From: Chloroflexota bacterium
GTDB taxonomy: Bacteria; Chloroflexota; Ktedonobacteria; Ktedonobacterales; Ktedonobacteraceae
Length of the DNA stretch: 36,205 bases
Assembly (NCBI GenBank): GCA_902812455.1
Contig: CADDZH010000051.1
Span: forward strand, 1-36,205
Reading direction: 5' to 3'
Shown: piece by piece, positions 15,485 to 23,400 of the stretch
How positions within the stretch are numbered: position 1 is the first letter of the stretch
How the letters are laid out: the number at the start of each line of letters is the position of its first letter
Translations under genes and position numbers: made by a program
The notes under the pieces: model-generated
Told to the model about the DNA's origin: nothing
The model's input: the letters and a program-made list of their open reading frames with translations, nothing else
Database searches by the model: none

Positions 15485-16483
15485 ATGCGTACCATTACCT
15501 ATCGTGATGCACTACGAGAAGCCATTCGCGAAGAGATGCTGCGCGATGAGCGTGTTTTCATCATGGGTGAAGATATTGCCGGGTACGGGGGCACTTACGC
15601 GGTCACCAGGGGGCTATTTGAGGAGTTTGGCGAGAAGCGCGTGCGCGATACTCCCCTGGCCGAAGAAGTCATTACCGGGGCAGCCATTGGAGCGGCCATT
15701 AATGGTTTGCGGCCCATTCTCGAACTGATGACCATCAACTTCAGCCTGCTGGCTTCTGACGTGATCGTAAATAGCGCGGCCAAGATGCGCTATATGTTTG
15801 GCGGGCAACCCTCGGTACCCCTGGTAATACGCACTCCTGGAGGCGGGGGCGCCCAGCGGGGAGCGCAGCACTCGCAGATGCTCGAGAGCTTCTATGCCCA
15901 TATTCCCGGCCTGAAGGTCGTCATGCCTGCAACGCCCTACGATGTCAAAGGCATGCTCAAATCAGCCGTGCGCGATCCCGATCCCGTCCTCTTTATCGAG
16001 CACGAACTGCTCTACAATATCAAGGGCGAAGTGCCGGATGAAGGCGAGGAATACACCGTGCCGCTCAACCGGGGCGAGGTGAAGCGCCCAGGGCAGCACG
16101 TCAGCATTATCACCTTCTCGCGCATGCTCCATCTCTCCCTGCAAGCCGCCGAAGACCTGGCCAGAGAAGGCATCGAGGCCGAGGTCGTCGATTTGAGGAG
16201 CGTTCGCCCTATCGATATTGACCTGCTCATCGATTCAGTGAAGAAGACCAACCGGGTTGTGATCGCCGAAGAAGGCTGGAAATATTATGGGACGGGGCAG
16301 GGCCTAGCTGCGCTGATCTACGAACATGCTTTTGACTACATGGATGCGCCTATCCAGCATGTGACATCCGCGGACGTGCCCATGCCCTACTCGAAGACGC
16401 TAGAACGTGCCGCTCTTCCCAAAAAAGAAGATATTGTGAATGCTGTGAAGGCGATTGTACCAACGGCACTTGTGCGCTCATAG
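15485..16483 (+). CDS. pdhB: 2-oxoacid dehydrogenase E1 beta subunit
   Basis: This 332-residue beta subunit completes the E1 heterotetramer. Visible family features are the N-terminal YRDALREAIREEMLRDERVF, MGEDIAGYGG, DTPLAEEVITGAAIGAA with the catalytic-site Glu, and the C-terminal transketolase domain (ITFSRMLHLSLQAAEDL, VVDLRSVRPID, IAEEGW). Length is normal. It starts three bases after the alpha stop, so translation is probably coupled. The 84-base gap to E2 contains a 48-bp repeat. Confidence 0.93.
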   Translation: MRTITYRDALREAIREEMLRDERVFIMGEDIAGYGGTYAVTRGLFEEFGEKRVRDTPLAEEVITGAAIGAAINGLRPILELMTINFSLLASDVIVNSAAKMRYMFGGQPSVPLVIRTPGGGGAQRGAQHSQMLESFYAHIPGLKVVMPATPYDVKGMLKSAVRDPDPVLFIEHELLYNIKGEVPDEGEEYTVPLNRGEVKRPGQHVSIITFSRMLHLSLQAAEDLAREGIEAEVVDLRSVRPIDIDLLIDSVKKTNRVVIAEEGWKYYGTGQGLAALIYEHAFDYMDAPIQHVTSADVPMPYSKTLERAALPKKEDIVNAVKAIVPTALVRS

Positions 16484-16492
16484 ATTATGGCC

Positions 16493-16540
16493 GTAGGGGC
16501 GGGAGCGGGCATGAGGCGTGGTGGGGGCGCTTGCGCCGCC
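16493..16540 (+). repeat. 48-bp GC-rich repeat, family A copy 2 (inside operon)
   Basis: It begins GTAGGGGCGGGAGCGG and ends in GGCGCTTGCGCCGCC, exactly 48 bases. It fills most of the gap between E1 beta and E2. Its sequence stays open in the E2 frame, which creates a false N-terminal extension of E2 back to 16487. Confidence 0.75.
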
Positions 16541-16567
16541 TACATGCCCCATGAGAAAGGTATAAGG

Positions 16568-17863
16568 ATGAAAATAGTAGAAATGCCCAAGATGGGCGAT
16601 ACGATGGAAGAGGGCAAGATCCTCCACTGGCTCAAAAAAGAAGGTGACCAGGTCAGCAGGGGAGAGATGCTTGCCGAGGTGGAAACAGATAAAGTCAATA
16701 TCGAGATAGAGGCGTTTGCGGGCGGTGTATTGCGCAAAATACTGATTCCTGAAGGGTCCTCGGCTCGCATTGGAGCTCCCATTGCCGTGATCGGCTCTCC
16801 TGATGAGCCGTTGCCCGCCGAAGTTGGTGGTGATGGGGCAGGAAGAGGGGTTGCGGGGCAGGAGATTCCAGGGCAAGGGGTTCTACCAGGACAGGGACAA
16901 GCCCTATCCCTACAGTCTGGGGTTGCTCCAGGGCAGGGGCAAGCCCTGCCCCTACAGCCAAAGGGGCGTATTTTCATCTCGCCCATTGCGCGCAAGATAG
17001 CGCGGGAGCATCAACTGGATTATTCCACGCTACGGGGAACGGGACCCAACGGGCGCATCATCAAGATGGATGTCGAGGCAGCTTTAGGACAGCGGCAACA
17101 AGCGGTTCCGGTAGCTCCAGCGGCGCCTGTAGCAGAACCAGAACCAGTACCTGCTGTAAGCGAAGGCGAGGAAGTAGTTGAGATCCCGCTCACGGCTATG
17201 CGGCGCACAATTGCCCGGCGACTCAGCCAGAGTATGCAGGCTGCGCCTCACTTCTACATGACAAGTATGATCGATACCGGCAAACTGGGCTTCTTGCGCA
17301 AGCAGATCAACGAATATGCAGCCAGCGATCCCTCGCCTGTCAAAGTCAGCTTCACCGACCTGATTGTGAAGGCGGTGGCGCTGGCCCTGGTGCGCGTACC
17401 GCAGGTGAACGTCTCCTTCGCGGAAGATCGCATTCTCCAGAAGAAGCAGGTGAATATCGGCATTGCTGTAGCTCTCGAGCAGGGCCTGATCGTTCCGGTA
17501 CTGCGCAATGCCAATAAGCTGGGCATCCTCGACATCGCGCGTGAGAGCCGGCGCCTGGCTGAGGCAGCGCGTGAAGGCAAACTACGCCCGGAAGATTTCA
17601 GTGGCGGTACGTTTACCGTCAGCAACCTGGGCATGTTCGATGTAGAGAGTTTCACTGCTGTGATTAATCCGCCGGAATCGGCTATTCTCGCCGTTGGCGC
17701 GATTATCCCTACGCCTGCCGTCGTTGACGGGCAGATCGTCGTGCGAGAGCGCATGAAGGTGACGCTCTCGTCCGATCACAGGGCCATTGATGGCGCAATT
17801 GCCGCGCGCTTCCTGCAAGAAGTCAAACGGCTGCTGGAGGAGCCACTCGGCCTCCTCTTATGA
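16568..17863 (+). CDS. pdhC: Dihydrolipoamide acyltransferase E2 subunit
   Basis: This 431-residue core subunit has a lipoyl domain (residues 1-78, lipoyl Lys42 in EVETDKVNIE), a linker, an E3-binding domain (about 135-172, starting ISPIARKIAREHQ), a second Pro/Ala/Glu-rich linker and a catalytic domain (about 205-431) ending with DHRAIDGA, which carries the active-site His near residue 404. The start is ATG 16568, with AGAAAGG seven bases upstream; the open frame before it is repeat DNA. Residues 107-128 of the first linker are encoded by two copies of a hairpin-forming intergenic repeat (family D), giving PGQGQAL twice. The linker tolerates this because it is flexible. Confidence 0.92.
   Translation: MKIVEMPKMGDTMEEGKILHWLKKEGDQVSRGEMLAEVETDKVNIEIEAFAGGVLRKILIPEGSSARIGAPIAVIGSPDEPLPAEVGGDGAGRGVAGQEIPGQGVLPGQGQALSLQSGVAPGQGQALPLQPKGRIFISPIARKIAREHQLDYSTLRGTGPNGRIIKMDVEAALGQRQQAVPVAPAAPVAEPEPVPAVSEGEEVVEIPLTAMRRTIARRLSQSMQAAPHFYMTSMIDTGKLGFLRKQINEYAASDPSPVKVSFTDLIVKAVALALVRVPQVNVSFAEDRILQKKQVNIGIAVALEQGLIVPVLRNANKLGILDIARESRRLAEAAREGKLRPEDFSGGTFTVSNLGMFDVESFTAVINPPESAILAVGAIIPTPAVVDGQIVVRERMKVTLSSDHRAIDGAIAARFLQEVKRLLEEPLGLLL
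16889..16951 (+). repeat. Two family D hairpin repeats inside E2 linker
   Basis: Copy 1: GGACAGGG (16889-16896), loop ACAAG, CCCTATCC (16902-16909), with one mismatch. Copy 2: GGGCAGGG (16931-16938), loop GCAAG, CCCTGCCC (16944-16951), a perfect stem. Both are followed by a CTACAG-type tail, as in the intergenic copies at 23873-23893 and 30907-30927. Confidence 0.75.
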
Positions 17864-18090
17864 ATGGGGTGCAGTTCATTTTTTGCATGAAAGTGGGAAA
17901 GGATCGAAACTGTAGAGGCGGGAGCGGACGGGAGGCGAAGTGGGGGCGCTTGCGCCGCCCGCGTTTCTGGTCGATGCAGCGGGCAAAGCGCATCAAAGGT
18001 GGGCAAACGGGGCGAGGCAAGCCTCCCCACCTCCCATCCACTCCACTCCCGCCCCTACGGCTCCTTGTAAAAATTTGAATGGCACCCCAT
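17864..18090. repeat. MITE-like nested palindromic element (family E, copy 2)
   Basis: The outer ends are ATGGGGTGCAGTTCATTTTTT (17864 on, first 20 shown approximate) and its partner finishing GAATGGCACCCCAT at 18090. A second inverted pair lies inside: GTAGAGGCGGGAGCGG (17912 on) against CACTCCCGCCCCTAC (ending 18056). No transposase frame is present. The element begins directly after the E2 stop codon and contains family A copy 3. Confidence 0.6.
17912..17959 (+). repeat. 48-bp GC-rich repeat, family A copy 3
   Basis: It begins GTAGAGGCGGGAGCGG and ends GGGGGCGCTTGCGCCGCC. It forms the left inner arm of the palindromic element at 17864-18090, so the solo copies at 12198 and 16493 may be fragments of that larger element. 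Confidence 0.7.
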
Positions 18091-18137
18091 GAATGAGGAA
18101 CTGTCAAGTTTATTTGAACCTAGAAGGGAGCATTTCC

Positions 18138-19496
18138 ATGACAGATCCGGTAGCATCATATCTTGATGAACATGCTGGCGAGGCGCAGGTTCTCCTCGAA
18201 CGGCTGTGCAGCCAGCCGAGCGTAGCTGCGCAGAACCTCGGTATGGCCGAGGCGGCTGATCTGGTCGAATCGCTGCTCGGCGAGACCGGCTTCAAGACGC
18301 AGCGCCTCTACGTGGAAGGGGCGCCACCAGCAATTTTCGGTGAATTGCCAGGTCGCAGCCCTTATACGATCCTGCTCTACAACCATTATGATGTGCAGCC
18401 GCCCGAACCGCTCGATTTATGGCTCTCACCGCCCTTCCAGCCTACAGTACGGGATGGGAAGCTCTACGCTCGCGGCGTATCGGACAACAAGGGCGAAATT
18501 GCTGCCAGGCTCGCCGCCATTCTGGCCTTGCGAGCAACTTATGGTCAATTGCCGGTGACGCTGCACTGGATTATAGAGGGCGAAGAGGAAGTGGGCAGCC
18601 CGCATTTTGGGGCGATTGCTTCCAAGTACGCAAGTCTATTGCATGCCGATGGATGCTTCTGGGAAGGCTCAGGGTTCAGTATAGATGATCGGCCTATCTT
18701 GCTGCTGGGCACAAAAGGCTTGCTCTATGTCCAGTTGGATGTGCAGGGCACCGGCGTCGATGCTCACTCCGGCAACGCAAGCTATCTTCCCAGCGCCGCC
18801 TGGCGCATGGTGCAGGCGCTGGCTTCGCTGCGCACACCTGAGGGCCGCGTGCGCATTCCGGGCTTCTATGATGCAGTGCAGCAGCCCTCGCCAGCCTTGA
18901 TAGAAGCGCTTGCCGATCAACCCGATACCGACGAGCAGTTGCGAGAAACCTACAAAGTGGATCGCTTCATTGACGGCCTGACCGGACTTGCGCGCCGCGA
19001 GCGGGCAACCTTTAGCCCGACGTGTAATATCGCGGGCCTGTTGAGTGGCTACACCGGCAAGGGGACAAAGACGGTGCTGCCGGCCAGAGCGATGGCGAAG
19101 ATCGATTTTCGCCTTGTGCCCAACCAGGACCCGCAGGATATCCTGCAGAAGCTGAAGGCGCACCTGAAAGCTGAGGGCTACGATGATATCCAGGTCACGG
19201 TCTTTAGCAGCGCGGGGCCTGTTGCCACACCTATTGACAGCCCGCTGGTGCAGCGCATGAGAACCATTGCGGGAGGCTTCAACGGGAACAGGCCGGTGAT
19301 CAACCCGCTGAGTGGTGGGACATTGCCGCTGCTCGATCCCCTGCAGCGCTATGTGGGCGTTCCGGGTCTTGCCGTGCCGGGGAATCCGGCATACTGGGGC
19401 AGCGGAGCACACGCGCCCAATGAGCATATCCGCCTGTCTGACCTCGATCGCGCCGTGCGCTTCAATTGCTATATGTTCATGAGACTTGGGGAATGA
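18138..19496 (+). CDS. M20-family peptidase/dipeptidase
   Basis: This 452-residue metallopeptidase resembles the CNDP-like dipeptidases of family M20. Metal-binding features are visible: YNHYDVQPPEP (near 83), the bridging Asp in ARGVSDNKG (near 115), the catalytic and binding Glu pair in EGEEEVGSPH (near 150) and the C-terminal GAHAPNEH (near 430). The dimerisation domain lies between about 190 and 360. ATG 18138 is chosen for AAGGGAG seven bases upstream; the upstream in-frame ATG has none. It is cytosolic, with no signal peptide. Substrate specificity cannot be seen. Confidence 0.88.
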   Translation: MTDPVASYLDEHAGEAQVLLERLCSQPSVAAQNLGMAEAADLVESLLGETGFKTQRLYVEGAPPAIFGELPGRSPYTILLYNHYDVQPPEPLDLWLSPPFQPTVRDGKLYARGVSDNKGEIAARLAAILALRATYGQLPVTLHWIIEGEEEVGSPHFGAIASKYASLLHADGCFWEGSGFSIDDRPILLLGTKGLLYVQLDVQGTGVDAHSGNASYLPSAAWRMVQALASLRTPEGRVRIPGFYDAVQQPSPALIEALADQPDTDEQLRETYKVDRFIDGLTGLARRERATFSPTCNIAGLLSGYTGKGTKTVLPARAMAKIDFRLVPNQDPQDILQKLKAHLKAEGYDDIQVTVFSSAGPVATPIDSPLVQRMRTIAGGFNGNRPVINPLSGGTLPLLDPLQRYVGVPGLAVPGNPAYWGSGAHAPNEHIRLSDLDRAVRFNCYMFMRLGE

Positions 19497-19505
19497 ATGT
19501 ATAGG

Positions 19506-19637
19506 ATGTCATGCTGAGCGAGTGAGCCGAAGCAATGTCATCCTGAACGAAGTGAAGGACCTAGCGCAGCGAAGGGAAAGGGGAAGGGTCTCCGTCCATA
19601 AGCAGCGGATGCTTCGCTGCGCTCAGCATGACATTGG
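19506..19637. repeat. Palindromic intergenic repeat, family B copy 1
   Basis: It starts ATGTCATGCTGAGCGAG and ends CTGCGCTCAGCATGACAT, so the ends are inverted. An internal ATGTCATCCTGAACG suggests two overlapping units. It separates the M20 peptidase from the leftward NTF2-like gene. Confidence 0.7.
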
Positions 19638-19647
19638 GAGGATCTAG

Positions 19648-20046
19648 CTACGTCATGGCAGGGGCTTTCATATACCACTCGGTGAACGAGCGGCATTGCC
19701 CTTCATCACTGAACTGCAGCACCCACAGGTTGTGATACACACGGTCGAGCTTCTGCTGGGTCTCATCGGTATAATAAAAGGACATCCCTACAGCGATTGC
19801 CATGTCGTCCTTTACCAGCAGCGGGCGGTACTCACCACGGTACGTTCCTGCTGCGTCGCGGTTCTCCAGCCAGGCAGCAACGATCTGGGAGCGACCGCGA
19901 GCGACGTTGTCTCCCTCATCCCAGGGATGCCAGCGGTACTCGGCGTCATCGCTAAACAGGGCGCCGATCTCGCCTGGATCATAGGTAAGCCAGGCGTGGC
20001 TGTACGCGTCAAGCCAGCGCTGCACCATCTCAGTATCAATCTTCAT
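19648..20046 (-). CDS. NTF2/SnoaL-like protein
   Basis: This 132-residue protein has the cone-shaped NTF2-like fold pattern: an N-terminal helix (VQRWLDAYSHAWLTYDPGEI), GALFSDDAEYRWHPWDEG, then strands ending HNLWVLQFSDEGQCRSFTEWY. The family includes small-molecule binding proteins, isomerases and domains joined to some ECF sigma factors. ATG 20046 is preceded by GAGGAG; an in-frame extension upstream to 20154 lacks a site. It is divergent from an ECF sigma-ankyrin gene 126 bases away, and a functional link is possible but not shown. The last codons abut a family B repeat. Confidence 0.8.
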   Translation of the reverse strand: MKIDTEMVQRWLDAYSHAWLTYDPGEIGALFSDDAEYRWHPWDEGDNVARGRSQIVAAWLENRDAAGTYRGEYRPLLVKDDMAIAVGMSFYYTDETQQKLDRVYHNLWVLQFSDEGQCRSFTEWYMKAPAMT

Positions 20047-20172
20047 GGTCTTTTCTCCTCTTTTCGTGGTATCCTTTTGCCCAAAACTTGGGACTTCTTT
20101 ATAGAATAAAGAAACAGCGTGAACAATGGATGATATAACACAATCCTCCTGCACAGGGCAAGGAAACCCTAC

Positions 20173-21339
20173 ATGGAACCACTCAGCTCGCTAGTTATAG
20201 CCGCTCAGCATGGCGATGCCGGCGCTTTTGATAGCATCGTCGAGCGCTTTCAAGATATGGCCTACGCTAGCGCCTATGCGATAGTGGAGGATGCGCAACT
20301 GGCTGAAGATGTTGCGCAGGAGGCCTTTATCGAGGCTTATCTCAACCTGGCGAAACTGCGCGAACCGGCAGCCTTTCCCGGCTGGTTCCGGCGCATCGTC
20401 TTCAAGCAGGGGGACAGGCTGACACGGGGAAAACATATTGCCGCGGCGCCTCTTGAGACGGCGTCTGATATGCCACAGGCCGAACACAATCCAGCAGAAG
20501 GGGTTGAGGCAGGCGAAGCGCGCGAACAGGTACGCCATGCCATCGAGGGGTTGCCAGAACACGAGCGCATTGTGGTCATACTCTTCTACGCTACTGGCTA
20601 CGCACTGAAAGATATCGCGGCTTTCCTGGAAGTGCCTGTGACGACCGTCAAAAAGCGGCTCTATGATGCGCGGCAGCGGCTGAAGGATGAGTTGGTCGAA
20701 ACTGTGCGCACGACGTTACAGGAGCAGCGCCCATCACTGATAGACGGTTTCCCGGCGAAAGTGCGCCTGTTGATCGCTGCGCGTCTGGGCGATATTGAGG
20801 GGGTGCGAGCGCTGCTCGAGCAACATCCTATGCTGCTGAACATGAAGGTGGAGTCAGGTGAGTACAGGAAGCGGCATTACCCGGCAATCACGCCTGGATA
20901 TACTGCGCTCCATGAGGCCGCGATGAACAACCATACCGCACTGGTAAGGTTGCTCCTGGATTATGGAGCTAACATCAACGCCCGCACGAGCAGTGGTATG
21001 ACGCCATTACATGGAGCGGTGCTGTACCACTGCCGTGAGGCCGCTGAATTGCTGCTGGCACAGGGTGCAAATGCCAACGCCCGGCTTACCAACGGCCTCA
21101 CTCCGTTGCACCTTGCATCCATAAGGGGCTATTTGGATATTGTAGAGTTACTGCTCATGTATGGAGCATGTGTGGATGCCAGGAGCCAGCATGGGCGAAC
21201 ACCATTACACTGGGCCGCTTTGAAGGGCCATAGGCATATCGTACAACTGCTGCTGGCTCGCGGGGCAGATAACTCCATTCGAGACGATCTGGGCCGATCG
21301 CCACTCGATTGGGCCCTTGTAAAAGGAGAAAAATCATGA
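20173..21339 (+). CDS. ECF sigma factor fused to ankyrin repeats
   Basis: This 388-residue protein has an ECF sigma core at residues 1-180: region 2 (FDSIVERFQDMAYASAYAIV, then AEDVAQEAFIEAYLNL and FPGWFRRIVF) and region 4 (LPEHERIVVILFYATGYALK, then VPVTTVKKRLYDARQRLK). From about 195 it carries five ankyrin repeats and a sixth partial one, with consensus turns such as GYTALHEAA, GMTPLHGAV, GLTPLHLAS and GRTPLHWAA. The ankyrin array should bind a protein and may replace a separate anti-sigma factor. AAGGAAA precedes the ATG. The stop overlaps the start of the F1-beta-like gene as ATGA, implying a shared transcript and coupling. Confidence 0.88.
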   Translation: MEPLSSLVIAAQHGDAGAFDSIVERFQDMAYASAYAIVEDAQLAEDVAQEAFIEAYLNLAKLREPAAFPGWFRRIVFKQGDRLTRGKHIAAAPLETASDMPQAEHNPAEGVEAGEAREQVRHAIEGLPEHERIVVILFYATGYALKDIAAFLEVPVTTVKKRLYDARQRLKDELVETVRTTLQEQRPSLIDGFPAKVRLLIAARLGDIEGVRALLEQHPMLLNMKVESGEYRKRHYPAITPGYTALHEAAMNNHTALVRLLLDYGANINARTSSGMTPLHGAVLYHCREAAELLLAQGANANARLTNGLTPLHLASIRGYLDIVELLLMYGACVDARSQHGRTPLHWAALKGHRHIVQLLLARGADNSIRDDLGRSPLDWALVKGEKS

Positions 21340-22421
21340 ACAACAACACAACAACCATCCCAGTTGGAACATCATTGTTAGGACGAGCGCTCAACTCTCA
21401 AGGTGAGCCTATCGACAACAAAGGCTCGCTTGGCAACGCGCAGCGTGTCCCGCTCTACACTCCCCCGGCCAGCAACGTAGGGACAGGGCTGGCTCCCACG
21501 CGGATGCTTGAGACCGGCATCAAGGTCATCGATCTCATGGCTCCGCTTCCTCATGGAGGAGTTGTGGGCATGGTAGGCGGCGTCGGAGTAGGCAAGATGG
21601 TGGTGACAGAAGAGATTCTACATAACCTCATCACGCACCACAATGCCTTCATTGTCTTTATTGGCATGAGTGAAACGACATATGGGGCAAGCGAACTGCG
21701 AGATATTGTGCGAGACATCGAAGCTGAAGACAGGAGCGTGATGGTGTTCGAGCAGGCGACGAACGACCGGGGAATACGCCAGCGACTCCTGAGGGCTGGC
21801 CTCACCATTGCCATGCATTTTCGTGACCAGGGATACGAAGCGTTGCTGGTAGTGGACGATCATATCATCACAAAGGACAATATAGCCGATTTGCACGATT
21901 TGAAGCGTGCAGCGGCAGCGAAGACGATTACCACGCTCATGTTCGAGCCGGTAAATGAAGCCTGGGAACCTGTTGAAAGCAGTGTAGTGAGCGAGCTGGA
22001 TGGGCAGCTCATGTTCAGCCGCGAGCTTGCCAAACAGAGTATATGGCCGGCTATAGACCCCATATTATCCCATTCGCGCCTACTGGAAGATGGAGCAATC
22101 AGCGCGGAACACGCGCAGGTGGCTCGTGAGGTGAAGCAGCTATTGCAGCGATATCATGAAGCTCAGGGGCAAGGGGAAACTGATACTGGCAGGCTTTCGG
22201 AGGAAGACCGGCGCGTGCTCCAGCGCGGCGAGCGCATCCAGTTGTTCTTTGCCCAGCCCTTCTTTGTGGCAGAGGCCTATACAGATACGCCTGGTGAGTA
22301 CCTGCCAATCCAGGAGACGGTGCGCAGCTTCAAGGAGTTGCTCGAAGGTCGCTACGACGATGTTCCCGCGCAGCGCTTCTACTTTGTAGGGACGATTGAC
22401 CAGGCGCTGGCGAAGGCCTGA
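21336..22421 (+). CDS. Stand-alone degenerate F1-ATPase beta-like protein
   Basis: This 361-residue protein aligns by eye with the nucleotide-binding and C-terminal domains of F1-ATPase beta, but lacks the N-terminal beta-barrel. Visible counterparts are GRALNSQGEPID, TGIKVIDLMAPLPHGG, the P-loop GGVGVGKM (81-88), Glu113, Walker B LLVVDD (170-175), SIWPAIDP (235-242), LSEED (287-291) and FFAQPFFVAEAYT. Deviations: the P-loop Thr is Met88, the Arg after the catalytic Glu is Thr, and the segment that includes the RIPSAVGYQPT-type loop in true beta is missing. ATP hydrolysis is therefore doubtful; nucleotide binding or a scaffold role is possible. No other ATP synthase gene is nearby. It is coupled to the sigma-ankyrin gene by ATGA, with AAAAGGAG upstream. 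Confidence 0.8.
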   Translation: MNNNTTTIPVGTSLLGRALNSQGEPIDNKGSLGNAQRVPLYTPPASNVGTGLAPTRMLETGIKVIDLMAPLPHGGVVGMVGGVGVGKMVVTEEILHNLITHHNAFIVFIGMSETTYGASELRDIVRDIEAEDRSVMVFEQATNDRGIRQRLLRAGLTIAMHFRDQGYEALLVVDDHIITKDNIADLHDLKRAAAAKTITTLMFEPVNEAWEPVESSVVSELDGQLMFSRELAKQSIWPAIDPILSHSRLLEDGAISAEHAQVAREVKQLLQRYHEAQGQGETDTGRLSEEDRRVLQRGERIQLFFAQPFFVAEAYTDTPGEYLPIQETVRSFKELLEGRYDDVPAQRFYFVGTIDQALAKA

Positions 22422-22472
22422 AACAAACGCATGTAGGGTCACAATCATCCAGATGAACAAAATCATTCCCCC

Positions 22473-22572
22473 ATGTCATGCTGAGCGAAGCGAAGCATCC
22501 GCTGCCGATCGGCTGAGATCCTTCCCCTTCACTGCGTTCAGGGCTTCGGCTCACTCGCTCAGGATGACAAAC
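22473..22572. repeat. Palindromic intergenic repeat, family B copy 2
   Basis: It starts CATGTCATGCTGAGCGAAG and ends CTCACTCGCTCAGGATGACA. The interior holds the common CCTTCCCCTTCACTGCGTTC block. Directly after it, at about 22572-22614, comes a stretch resembling one terminus of the element at 15-242. Confidence 0.7.
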
Positions 22573-22611
22573 CATGACCGGTTTTGGTCGTTAAATTTCA
22601 TAATTGCGTCC

Positions 22612-23325
22612 CTACTTTAATCCTTCCTCGTCGGCGATTTGCGTGAGCTGGTTGCGCAGCTCCCATAATTCGGGATAAAAGACATCCTCGAGGGTGCGTT
22701 TCAGCAGTTCCATGGGCGTGCCGCCGGTGCCAATGGTACCGGGACCAATCATGCGCTTTGCCATCTTGTAATGCTGTGTGCAAAAGATCTGGAACACCTC
22801 GTCGTAGTCAGTCAGGGCTTCGGCAAAGGCCAGCAGTTCTGGGTAGCGGTCGCCATGCATGTAGACATCAACCAGCGAGACCTGTTCGTGCGCGAGCACA
22901 TTGGTAAAATCATCCCACAGCAATGGCGAAATGGTCATAAGGGCATGGAAGCCAGGTGAAGAACTGCCCGATCCGTCGCCAAGGGCCTTGCGGAACCCAT
23001 GAAAATCCCAGGCCGTCATGGTTTCCAGCATGCGCATATTATCCAGCATCAGGTATTGAATGCGAATGACGCGCTGCAGCAGGTGCAGGGCTCGCGGCAG
23101 GTTGAATTCCTGGAGCAGGGTACGGATGGTGCGCAGCTCAAAAGCCGCTTCCTTCCACCACAATTCAAAGACCTGGTGTACGACCTGAAATTGTAGCTCG
23201 TCGTGATGAACCAGCTCGTCCTCAGGCGTTTGCAGCGAGAGGAGCTGTGGAATATTCAGGTAGCGTTCGTAGGTACTCTCGCCTGGAACGCGCTTCGTGA
23301 CGTGATGAGTAACGCTTTTTGTCAT
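22612..23325 (-). CDS. kynA: Tryptophan 2,3-dioxygenase
   Basis: This 237-residue haem enzyme opens the indole ring of tryptophan to N-formylkynurenine, the first step of the kynurenine route. Diagnostic features are YERYLNIPQLLSLQ, HDELQFQVVHQVFELWWK with active-site His50, the region MRMLETMTAWDFHGFR ending in Arg112, LGDGSGSSSPGF, the haem-ligand His185 (QHYKMAKRMIG) and GTGGTP. It is somewhat shorter than typical bacterial enzymes, which are about 260-290 residues. GAAGGAAG is 9-16 bases upstream of the ATG. No other kynurenine-pathway gene is in the window. Confidence 0.88.
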   Translation of the reverse strand: MTKSVTHHVTKRVPGESTYERYLNIPQLLSLQTPEDELVHHDELQFQVVHQVFELWWKEAAFELRTIRTLLQEFNLPRALHLLQRVIRIQYLMLDNMRMLETMTAWDFHGFRKALGDGSGSSSPGFHALMTISPLLWDDFTNVLAHEQVSLVDVYMHGDRYPELLAFAEALTDYDEVFQIFCTQHYKMAKRMIGPGTIGTGGTPMELLKRTLEDVFYPELWELRNQLTQIADEEGLK

Positions 23326-23400
23326 GGGTTATCGCTTCCTTCTATGGATTGCTACCGGAAACACCGCTGTTCCCGTCAAATATAGATTGCCAGGAATGTA

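Noticed and set aside
16487..16567. N-terminal extension of E2
   Set aside because: This part is the 48-bp repeat read in frame. The lipoyl domain begins at 16568, which has its own ribosome binding site.
21336..22421. Part of a full ATP synthase operon
   Set aside because: No alpha, gamma, epsilon or Fo genes are adjacent, and the N-terminal barrel and key residues are missing.
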